Made by a program: the position numbers and the translations under genes. The notes beneath the pieces were generated by a model, which was not told the origin of the DNA, searched no databases, and was given only the letters and a program-made list of their open reading frames with translations. Shown piece after piece: positions 1 to 5,686 of a stretch of 5,686 nucleotides of DNA. The number at the start of each line of letters is the position of its first letter. Within the stretch, counting starts at the first letter, position 1. The DNA is from CBDUQP01 sp965369385 (GTDB taxonomy: Bacteria; Planctomycetota; Phycisphaerae; SM23-33): contig CBDUQP010000176.1 of NCBI GenBank assembly GCA_965369385.1, positions 1 through 5,686 on the forward strand. The letters are read 5' to 3'.

Positions 1-3000
1 GACTTTAGCCCGCATGGTACAAGCATGTAATTGTCGGTCCACTCGTCGCCACTCCTGGTGAACAGTTCCGGGCCCGACCAGAATGGTACTTTTTCGGTGG
101 GGTGCAGCGGACCGTGCGAGTTTCGCCGGTGAGAGATAACTTCGATTGCCAGCGTGTCTGTGTCGCCCGTGAGCAGATCGGTGATGTCTACCTCGTGCGG
201 AGCCCAGGCAGTTATGCCTGCGGATTGACCATTAACCAGCACACGAATTGCCGTGCCATCGTAGTCGGCAACTCTTACTACCAGTCGCTGCGATTTCGTA
301 AGCTTTGGCGAAATTGGCTTCACATAGCTCACCGAGCCCGAGTAGAACGCCAAGCCCTGTTTGGTCCAGTCGCCGAGTTTTAGTGACGTCGGCTGCGCGG
401 TTAGCGTGGTATTGGTTTTGGCCACTTTCACGCCAAAGCTGCCCAGCAAGTACACAATTTCCAGTCCGGGATGGTTCTCGTTGTAATCGCAGGTGAGTTT
501 GAGTTCATTGCGTCCGATTCGCAGGGACGCGGGGCTTATTGGAATCGTGCGGAGCGATTTGTCGCACCACCAGCCGCTGTCGCAGTCAAGGGCGATCCGC
601 TGGTCGTTGATGGTGGCCTGGTACAATTCAGGACATTCGATGCCGAGTTTCAGGTTGCCGGAAGGCAGCGTCTTGATGTCGAATTCATATGCTAGCTCAA
701 CCGAGACGCTCTTGGGGTTTTCATTCTTCTTCCGGACCCACGGCTGAACCATGTCGCCGCCTCGCGGGTCCAGATTCAGTGCCTTGCGAACTTCGCGATC
801 CGCTTTCAGGACATTTCCAAATTCGCGCGTCTTCTTGCCCGCGATGCGAAGCTCAGGTCGATCCAGCACAAGTACGTTGTCCTCAGAAAGGAGAATGTCC
901 CACTTGGCAGAGGAGAGTTTCCTGGTGCTCACATCCTTTGTACGGTTGGTCACGGGTATCTTGACGGTGCTTGCTTTCTTGGGTATCACGAAGAGCCTGC
1001 TGCCAAGTTGCGGCAAGCTTGTCTGGATGTTCCACCCGGCCTTGCTACGTTTGGCGTCAGCTCGCTGAACATCACCTGTTCTGGGATCCAGCTCCACAGG
1101 TGCCTCATCGCAGCCGCCAGCCAATGTCACACAAACGTGATCGAATTCATCGGTGCGTTTGGTAACGTGGGTGTCCTCGGGGAAGGCCTTGTTCACCATA
1201 CCAACATAGTTGTGCCCGGTATTGCAGATGAAAAGGTAGAAGGCATCATTATCTTCACGCAGCAAATGCAGCGTCTGTGCGATTTCCTTGCCGTCTGGGC
1301 TGGTGATCGAAACGCGGCGACATGTGGATTCTACAGCTTGTGCAATGTCTTTCTTGCCAGTGCGCATGCACTGCGTGGCAAGTGTACTCGCATCATCCGA
1401 TTTGATCGCGTCCACGTACTTGGAGGGCGTTTCTGCAAAGACCACGGTTCCGCCCGCTTTTCGGAATCGTTGCAGCAGGGCGAGCGTGGAGCTTCTTATT
1501 GTTACCATCGGCGGGACGAGGACGGTCTTGTAGCGTGCCTTGCCGACGATGAAGGTGGCGGTCTTGTCTGCTTGCTTATCTGATCGTGCACTGGACACCC
1601 TGGCGTGCCTGGCAAGGATGTCCTCGTCGCCATAGTCATGGTCTATGTTGGCTGCGAGCAGGCTGTCGCTGATGAAGGCGAATTCGTTGCTCATCCTGGG
1701 CAGTTCGGGATTCGAGCGTGCGTCTTTGTTCGTGCATACCCAGGTACTTTCCAGCGGATGGATAATCAGCAGGTCACGTACTTCGGTGCCTTTCGTCATT
1801 GTGGCGTGGATTCGTGCAAAGTAGTCTTCGACTTCGCTATAGGCTTGCCACCAGGGCGACTGATAGGAAATAGTCGCGGGATAGTCGCGTTTGGCTTCGC
1901 CTTGCATCGTGTACCACGCCAGATGCTGGCAGCGGAGGTTTATGCCCAGTGCCGCCTGCCAGTCGCCGAGAGCTTTGTGCCCGGCGAACGAGAAGTCCCA
2001 CCCCGTGCAGCCGTATGTTTCGGTGAGTCTCCATTTGCGTCCGAACTGACGGGCTGCTGAGGATACCTGTTTGGCGGTCATATATTCCCGGCGGAATTGT
2101 GTGAGGATATCCATGCCCGGGGTCTGCATGTGCTCGTAGAATCTCATGGAGCTTCCGACCGCCTCCGACTGGGAGGACGGTGTTTCTTCATGCATGACGT
2201 GCCCGGTGTGCGCGATACCGTTCGCATCGCACCACTGGCCTATCTGGCGGCCGAAAGCATCGGTGAACAGGAACGTGATGCAGTCGTGGTAGTCATGTCT
2301 GGCAGGCGTTACGCCTTCGCCGTCTACATCAAAGAAGAGCTTGGGCAGATTGGCTACTATGTCATATCCGTAACGTTTGCGGAACTTGGCGGGCAGTTTT
2401 GTTGTCCACGGGATGGTGGCTGGGTGGAACCTGTTATCACGAGAGGAGTGGAAGACCCATCCATAGTTGGGTTCGTCGGTGAATATCCCGGGCACGGTCT
2501 TGCCGAATTCATCGCCGACGCGCTTGCGGTATTCCTCATGAGTTACGTCTATGAACCTGGATACAGCCTCGTGGTTCATGGTATCGAGATACGTGCAGTT
2601 GTTGTACCAGCTATCGCGATCGGGCGAGTGCATGGAGAACGCGAGAATTGTCCGTCCGCCGGTCAGCTTCGCCTTGGCACCTTTGGCAATACGTTTTACA
2701 TCAGTAGCTGCCGCGCCGTCTACCATGGCGGTGAATGCTGCAACGGTGCTATCGGTCCACTTGAAGTCCGCCGCTTTTTCAAATTCGCTCAACGCCAGGT
2801 ATTTTGCGCGATACTGGGGGTTCTCGGTTACGAACCCGCCGCCCGCGCCTGAAGGCCAGCGGTCTTCATCATACAGCCACGCTTCCATGCCAAGCGTCTT
2901 GGCTTCATCTATGCACGCGTCGATGCACTGGAACCACTCATCGCTGAGATACTTCGTGTCCAGCCCGACTCGCGAGTGCATGAAGAATCCGCCCATCCCC

Positions 3001-3128
3001 ATTTCTCGCATCATACGGATCTGCCATCGCAGCTCCTGGGGATCCAGCTTTCCGTTCCATGCCCAGAAAGGCTTGGCGCGATACTCGCTGGAAGGGGAAG
3101 CGAATGTTTTCAGAAACGAAGTATTCAT
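1..3128 (-). CDS. GH106-like glycoside hydrolase (putative alpha-L-rhamnosidase superfamily), 3' end outside window
   Basis: The minus strand is open without a stop from the ATG at 3128 to position 1, giving 1042 full codons; the frame is closed upstream by TGA at 3143-3141. The N-terminus carries KPFWAWNG (residues 19-26), an M-GMGGFFMHSR stretch (43-53) and WLYDEDRWPSG (84-94), which I recognise from large GH106-like enzymes; GH106 members are calcium-dependent alpha-L-rhamnosidases. FTDEP (E219) and LTETYG (E370) are the best candidates for the catalytic acid pair; this assignment is inference. After the barrel comes a Rossmann or amidotransferase-like domain (about 455-560, ending in AGGTVVFAE), then beta-sandwich regions (about 740-910) and a jelly roll (about 945-1030) with a VDITDLL motif. 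The visible end, NYMLVPCGL, resembles the closing strand of this family, so few residues are probably missing. No signal peptide is seen, so the protein is likely cytoplasmic. It follows the GH42 gene by 171 bases. Only a weak GGAA precedes the start; TTG at 3140 is the only other in-frame start. The coding call is firm, the exact substrate is not. Confidence 0.85.
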   Translation of the reverse strand, partial: MNTSFLKTFASPSSEYRAKPFWAWNGKLDPQELRWQIRMMREMGMGGFFMHSRVGLDTKYLSDEWFQCIDACIDEAKTLGMEAWLYDEDRWPSGAGGGFVTENPQYRAKYLALSEFEKAADFKWTDSTVAAFTAMVDGAAATDVKRIAKGAKAKLTGGRTILAFSMHSPDRDSWYNNCTYLDTMNHEAVSRFIDVTHEEYRKRVGDEFGKTVPGIFTDEPNYGWVFHSSRDNRFHPATIPWTTKLPAKFRKRYGYDIVANLPKLFFDVDGEGVTPARHDYHDCITFLFTDAFGRQIGQWCDANGIAHTGHVMHEETPSSQSEAVGSSMRFYEHMQTPGMDILTQFRREYMTAKQVSSAARQFGRKWRLTETYGCTGWDFSFAGHKALGDWQAALGINLRCQHLAWYTMQGEAKRDYPATISYQSPWWQAYSEVEDYFARIHATMTKGTEVRDLLIIHPLESTWVCTNKDARSNPELPRMSNEFAFISDSLLAANIDHDYGDEDILARHARVSSARSDKQADKTATFIVGKARYKTVLVPPMVTIRSSTLALLQRFRKAGGTVVFAETPSKYVDAIKSDDASTLATQCMRTGKKDIAQAVESTCRRVSITSPDGKEIAQTLHLLREDNDAFYLFICNTGHNYVGMVNKAFPEDTHVTKRTDEFDHVCVTLAGGCDEAPVELDPRTGDVQRADAKRSKAGWNIQTSLPQLGSRLFVIPKKASTVKIPVTNRTKDVSTRKLSSAKWDILLSEDNVLVLDRPELRIAGKKTREFGNVLKADREVRKALNLDPRGGDMVQPWVRKKNENPKSVSVELAYEFDIKTLPSGNLKLGIECPELYQATINDQRIALDCDSGWWCDKSLRTIPISPASLRIGRNELKLTCDYNENHPGLEIVYLLGSFGVKVAKTNTTLTAQPTSLKLGDWTKQGLAFYSGSVSYVKPISPKLTKSQRLVVRVADYDGTAIRVLVNGQSAGITAWAPHEVDITDLLTGDTDTLAIEVISHRRNSHGPLHPTEKVPFWSGPELFTRSGDEWTDNYMLVPCGLK

Positions 3129-3186
3129 GGTTTGTTCCAATCAAGGATCTTATTGCTTTTGGGTTCGAAAGCTCAATTGTCCCTCA

Positions 3187-3198
3187 GACGGGCCCGTC
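3187..3198. promoter_or_regulatory. perfect 12-base palindrome upstream of the GH106-like gene
   Basis: GACGGGCCCGTC is fully self-complementary and ends 58 bases before ATG 3128. It overlaps a TTGACG hexamer on the minus strand that resembles a -35 element, but no fitting -10 follows at 16-18 bases. About one such palindrome is expected by chance in a window of this size, yet its place in the short gap makes a protein binding site possible. Confidence 0.22.
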
Positions 3199-3238
3199 AA
3201 GCAATGAGCAACACAAAGGACAAACCGCGACATCCTTG

Positions 3239-3274
3239 AAAAATGCCTGAAAACCCAAAAGTGGAGAATCAGGC
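3239..3274 (-). terminator. stem-loop with U run after the GH42 gene, possible weak terminator or attenuator
   Basis: On the minus strand GCCTGA (3274-3269) pairs with TCAGGC (3250-3245). The loop can form an inner CCA/TGG stem, and the outer stem is followed by A and five T (3243-3239). It starts 26 bases after the GH42 stop. The six-pair stem with a long loop is weaker than a classic intrinsic terminator, so partial read-through into the next gene would be expected. Confidence 0.33.
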
Positions 3275-3299
3275 GCTGGTATTTTGAACGCGAAGCCTG
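3270..3299 (-). other. alternative stem-loop competing with the terminator-like hairpin
   Basis: CAGG plus CGC (3299-3296 and 3292-3290, minus strand) can pair with GCG plus CCTG (3276-3270), with a three-base bulge. It uses bases 3270-3274, which also form the first arm of the terminator-like hairpin, so the two folds exclude each other. It begins directly at the GH42 stop codon, where a translating ribosome would cover it. A regulatory role is inference. Confidence 0.22.
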
Positions 3300-5477
3300 C
3301 TATGGCATCTCGGCAAGGACAGTCATGCCCCACTTTCCGCCGCCGAGCTTGCATACGCTGCCAGCATCGGTATGTGTCATGGCCAACTCTTCTCCGGTAA
3401 GTACATCTCGAACGCCCTTGGTAAACAGTTCAGGTGCGAACGTTACCGAGAGTGAGTCGATTTTGGAATGGAATACGAACGCCATTCGCTTGCCGTTACT
3501 AATACCGGTCTGCACGTGCACGCCATGGCCTATTGGTGCGGCGATCTCGGCCGTGGGCATGGCGCCAGCCTTGTTGCAGATCGCTGCTACGAAGCCTTCG
3601 TACTGTTCGCACAGTTCCATTGCCTGGGGGCCCATGTAGGTATCGTTCATATATTCCACCCAGCCGTCCTGGGAGGTGGACGCCAGGTAATATGTCTCGC
3701 TCATGTAACTGGCGTACATGATAACGCGTCCTTTGCCTACCGGGATATCCATGGCAAGGGCGCCATCATCACAGGCGGCCAGTGTTGTGCCTGTCTTGGT
3801 TGACAGCGGCGTAAGCCACTGGCGTGCGGGCAGGGTGTAGGTCTGTTCGTCGAATTTCACGTCGATAGTGTCTTGTGAAAGTGAACGCCTGCCAACTTCG
3901 GTCGCTCCGGTCAGCTTGGCCAGGAAGCGATCCTGTGGGTAGCGATAAAGGCCGTTGCTCCCAAACGCACCGCATTCTGAATCGCAAACAATTGTTCCGC
4001 CAGAGTTTACGAAATCGATCAAACGCGCGGCTACATGATCGTCGATTACGAGTGTTCTTGGCAGGAAGAGCACCTTCAGGCCGTTCAGTTCGTCCAGATG
4101 TTCTTCCTCGACGGCGATGAACGGTATGTTCTTGCGGGTAAGTGCACGTGTGCATCCGGTAAGCGAGAACTGCGAAAGGCGGGCGTCGGCCAGTTGTGCG
4201 CAGTGCAGGTAATAGCTCTGCGGGCTGAACATCACGCCAACTTCACCGGCGGCGGGCTTGTATGCGTCGAGCAGTTCTTCGTTGGCGGCGATTATGTCGC
4301 GACTTTCCGCCATTGCGCCGAGGCGGGCGTCGGCAAAACCGTCAGCGCCTGCCATTCCGAATCCGGCAGACTCTCGGCCGAACACTTCATCGCGCCAGCA
4401 CCAAAACAGGATGGTATCTGCGCCCTGGCTGATGCCGGACCATATCCACCGCTGCTGATCGTCAGGCTTGACGGGCGTGTGAACGTCGAATCCCGTAGAC
4501 GCGCGGCCGCCCTGGAGTTCGCTCAGCCATATGCGGGCTCTATCGCCCGCTGCTGAGCGTATGAGCCCAACTCGTGCCGCGAAGTCGCTGTCGTCAATGC
4601 CGAACCAGTGCGGGAAGCTGCTCGTGCCGATACCGTCAATGTGATCGGCGAAGTCCCAATCGTTTCCGCGGTCCAGTGCGGTGGCTGAGTTGGGATGGTT
4701 GTTCCAGCCGGGATACTCCGCAGAAGGAGCGCCGCCGTGTACGGTCACAGGATGATCCGGGTCCAGTGCCTTCATCAGGTCGTAGCGGTTCTGCCCGTGC
4801 CTGCATGCTCGCCATGTCAGGAAGTGCTCAAACGCCATTTCCTCGGTATATGGCATTTCGTGACATTTTCCGGGCAGCACATCTTCCCATGAGGCATAGC
4901 GCCTTATCCATGCTTCGTTCAGCCCGTCCAGGCCGCCGTATTTTTCGTCGAGCCATTTGCGGAATTTTGCCTTGGTGTGGTCGCAGTAGCAGACCCTGCC
5001 ATCGGTCTGCTCGTTCCAGCGGAGTTCGTTCCACGCATCCCAGCCCAGCAGGTTGCTCGCTGAGCGATATCGGGTAACGACAGTGCTTAGGAACTGGCCC
5101 ATTCGATCCCACACGCCCGGGTGATCAAAGCATCCGCCGGGGGTCAGACCGTAGTGGCATTCGACGCGATTGCCGGAGACCACCTTCTGGCCTGTGCTCG
5201 TAACCATTTCGCTATCAGGCACTTCGCGATGAATCCAATACGGGTGAATCGCCGCGATTGTGCTCAGCACAACGCCGACGCCGGCCTTGTCGGCCAATTC
5301 TATGATGCGATCATAGTCGTCAAAGCGAAACTCGCCGGGTTTGGGTTCGACCCATCCCCACTTCACCCACAACTGGGCTGCGCTCAGGCCGGAATCGGCC
5401 ATTTTCTTGAGGTCATCTTCCCAGTAAGTGCTTACGGGGAAAGGGGCTCTGTAGTATTGTGTTCCAAGGATGATCAT
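3300..5477 (-). CDS. GH42 beta-galactosidase-type glycoside hydrolase
   Basis: A complete 725-residue protein from ATG 5477 to TAG at 3302-3300. GH42 enzymes release terminal galactose (some release arabinopyranose) with retention. The TIM barrel covers about residues 1-400: a LGTQYY opening, a W-WVEP-PG-F-FDDYD motif (40-56), the WDAWNE motif (146-151) with E151 as expected acid/base, and WLSELQGG (317-324) with E320 as expected nucleophile. A middle Rossmann-like domain typical of GH42 trimerisation regions runs from about 413 to 620 and includes SGGTIVCDSE. A small beta domain, about 642-725, contains DVLTGEE and matches the GH42 C-terminal domain. C116, C163 and C165 fit the family zinc site, but the fourth position is T168. 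I chose ATG 5477 because GGAGA lies 9 bases upstream and the conserved barrel strand starts at once; ATG 5507 and TTG 5531 would add 10 or 18 unremarkable residues. No signal peptide is seen, so a cytoplasmic role on imported oligosaccharides is likely. It is the first of the two same-strand genes. Confidence 0.93.
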   Translation of the reverse strand: MIILGTQYYRAPFPVSTYWEDDLKKMADSGLSAAQLWVKWGWVEPKPGEFRFDDYDRIIELADKAGVGVVLSTIAAIHPYWIHREVPDSEMVTSTGQKVVSGNRVECHYGLTPGGCFDHPGVWDRMGQFLSTVVTRYRSASNLLGWDAWNELRWNEQTDGRVCYCDHTKAKFRKWLDEKYGGLDGLNEAWIRRYASWEDVLPGKCHEMPYTEEMAFEHFLTWRACRHGQNRYDLMKALDPDHPVTVHGGAPSAEYPGWNNHPNSATALDRGNDWDFADHIDGIGTSSFPHWFGIDDSDFAARVGLIRSAAGDRARIWLSELQGGRASTGFDVHTPVKPDDQQRWIWSGISQGADTILFWCWRDEVFGRESAGFGMAGADGFADARLGAMAESRDIIAANEELLDAYKPAAGEVGVMFSPQSYYLHCAQLADARLSQFSLTGCTRALTRKNIPFIAVEEEHLDELNGLKVLFLPRTLVIDDHVAARLIDFVNSGGTIVCDSECGAFGSNGLYRYPQDRFLAKLTGATEVGRRSLSQDTIDVKFDEQTYTLPARQWLTPLSTKTGTTLAACDDGALAMDIPVGKGRVIMYASYMSETYYLASTSQDGWVEYMNDTYMGPQAMELCEQYEGFVAAICNKAGAMPTAEIAAPIGHGVHVQTGISNGKRMAFVFHSKIDSLSVTFAPELFTKGVRDVLTGEELAMTHTDAGSVCKLGGGKWGMTVLAEMP

Positions 5478-5486
5478 CGATTGTAT

Positions 5487-5491
5487 TCTCC
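5487..5491 (-). promoter_or_regulatory. ribosome binding site of the GH42 gene
   Basis: GGAGA on the minus strand sits 9 bases before ATG 5477. It favours this start over the upstream ATG at 5507 and TTG at 5531, neither of which begins conserved family sequence. The spacing is at the long end of normal. Confidence 0.6.
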
Positions 5492-5548
5492 GGTTGTGTG
5501 GTGACATCACGCTGGCCTGCCGGTCGGGCAAAAGCTTTGGCTGACACG

Positions 5549-5577
5549 TATGTAACGGTCCATGGAACTAGTGTCAA
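5549..5577 (-). promoter_or_regulatory. candidate sigma-70-type promoter for the GH42 gene
   Basis: On the minus strand a perfect TTGACA (5577-5572) is followed after 17 bases by TACATA (5554-5549), which matches the -10 consensus at only three of six positions. Transcription would start near 5542 and leave a leader of about 65 bases before ATG 5477. The good -35, ideal spacing and location support it; the weak -10 suggests need of an activator or a chance match. Confidence 0.4.
5557..5568. promoter_or_regulatory. palindrome in the spacer of the GH42 promoter, possible operator
   Basis: GGTCCATGGAAC has a perfect 8-base core TCCATGGA and one further matching outer pair. It lies wholly between the -35 and -10 elements of the candidate GH42 promoter, where a bound repressor would block polymerase. 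No known regulator motif is recognised; the function is inferred from position only. Confidence 0.22.
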
Positions 5578-5597
5578 TGGTGTATCATGGGGTTGTC

Positions 5598-5608
5598 GCA
5601 ATCATTGC
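5598..5608. promoter_or_regulatory. GCAAT-N-ATTGC palindrome between divergent -35 elements
   Basis: GCAATCATTGC is a perfect 5+1+5 inverted repeat. It lies between the minus-strand TTGACA (5572-5577) and the plus-strand TTGACC (5611-5616), a usual place for a regulator acting on both promoters. One such repeat in about 200 bases is not very rare by chance, so this stays a candidate. Confidence 0.22.
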
Positions 5609-5610
5609 TG

Positions 5611-5640
5611 TTGACCGCGTCCCTGCAAGGACAATAGAAT
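5611..5640 (+). promoter_or_regulatory. candidate divergent promoter pointing out of the window
   Basis: TTGACC (5611-5616, five of six consensus) and TAGAAT (5635-5640, five of six) are separated by 18 bases on the plus strand. Transcription would begin near 5647 and run rightward. No ATG occurs in the remaining 46 bases, so any gene it serves starts outside the window. An imperfect 14-base palindrome (5619-5632, GTCCCTGCAAGGAC, six of seven pairs matching) fills most of the spacer and could be an operator. Confidence 0.38.
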
Positions 5641-5686
5641 TGGTATAAGCCGTCGGCCAATAATAAGTGTGGGCCAGGTTCGTAAA

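Noticed and set aside
1008..2060. Plus-strand frames at 1008-1583 and 1605-2060.
   Set aside because: Both lie inside the continuous minus-strand gene, lack family motifs, and no separate promoter or ribosome binding site was evident.
2097..2852. 251-codon plus-strand open frame.
   Set aside because: It is antisense to the GH106-like gene, has no recognisable motif, and the minus frame across it contains clear family motifs; it is a shadow of codon bias.
1..3128. Possible frameshifts or decay in the left half, suggested by the absence of a stop-bounded long minus-strand frame.
   Set aside because: Codon-by-codon reading from 3128 to 1 gives no internal stop and continuous family-like sequence; the gene is intact as far as seen and simply lacks its end.
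2938..3144. 68-codon minus-strand frame starting with TTG at 3144, overlapping the start of the GH106-like gene.
   Set aside because: It is out of frame with the conserved KPFWAWNG and FFMHSR motifs and shows no protein-like features of its own.
3154..3180. TTGAGC and AATAAG hexamers (minus strand, 16-base spacing) as a promoter for the GH106-like gene.
   Set aside because: Each matches only four of six consensus bases, which is easily met by chance in a gap that is richer in A and T.
5478..5531. N-terminal extension of the GH42 protein from TTG 5531 or ATG 5507.
   Set aside because: The added residues look like translated leader, and the GGAGA before ATG 5477 together with the conserved barrel start favour the shorter form.

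Overview
The window holds two large glycoside hydrolase genes, both on the minus strand and in the same order of transcription: a GH42 beta-galactosidase-type enzyme (start 5477, stop 3300), followed after a 171-base gap by a very long reading frame of GH106-like type (start 3128) that is still open at position 1 and leaves the window. Together they cover about 93% of the sequence. Neither protein begins with a recognisable signal peptide, so both most likely act in the cytoplasm on imported oligosaccharides. I see no RNA gene, mobile element, CRISPR array or phage gene.

Layout from right to left (direction of transcription). Positions 5478-5686 are a non-coding leader region. It contains a promoter-like pair for the GH42 gene on the minus strand, a second promoter-like pair on the plus strand pointing out of the window, and three short palindromes in or between them. 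This looks like a divergent control region, which would predict a rightward gene (perhaps a regulator) just outside the window; that part is inference. Positions 3300-5477 are the GH42 gene with a reasonable ribosome binding site. Positions 3129-3299 are a gap with two alternative stem-loops right after the GH42 stop, one followed by a run of five U, and a perfect 12-base palindrome ahead of the second gene. Positions 1-3128 are the GH106-like gene, 1042 codons visible and probably close to its natural end.

The organism cannot be named with certainty. Mid-range GC, weak Shine-Dalgarno use and this pairing of a GH106-like enzyme opening with a KPFWAWNG motif and a long GH42 enzyme fit polysaccharide-degrading bacteria of the PVC group (Planctomycetota, Lentisphaerota, Kiritimatiellota) or Armatimonadota, probably from a metagenome or environmental genome.

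Working model: a two-gene (or longer) sugar utilisation operon that removes galactose-type and possibly rhamnose-type residues from plant or algal oligosaccharides inside the cell. The GH42 and GH106 family activities are established knowledge; the substrate pairing is inference. I found no clear sign of a wholly new system. The most notable points are the divergent control region, the alternative hairpins between the genes, the altered metal-site cysteine set in GH42, and the matching Rossmann-like middle domain in both enzymes.
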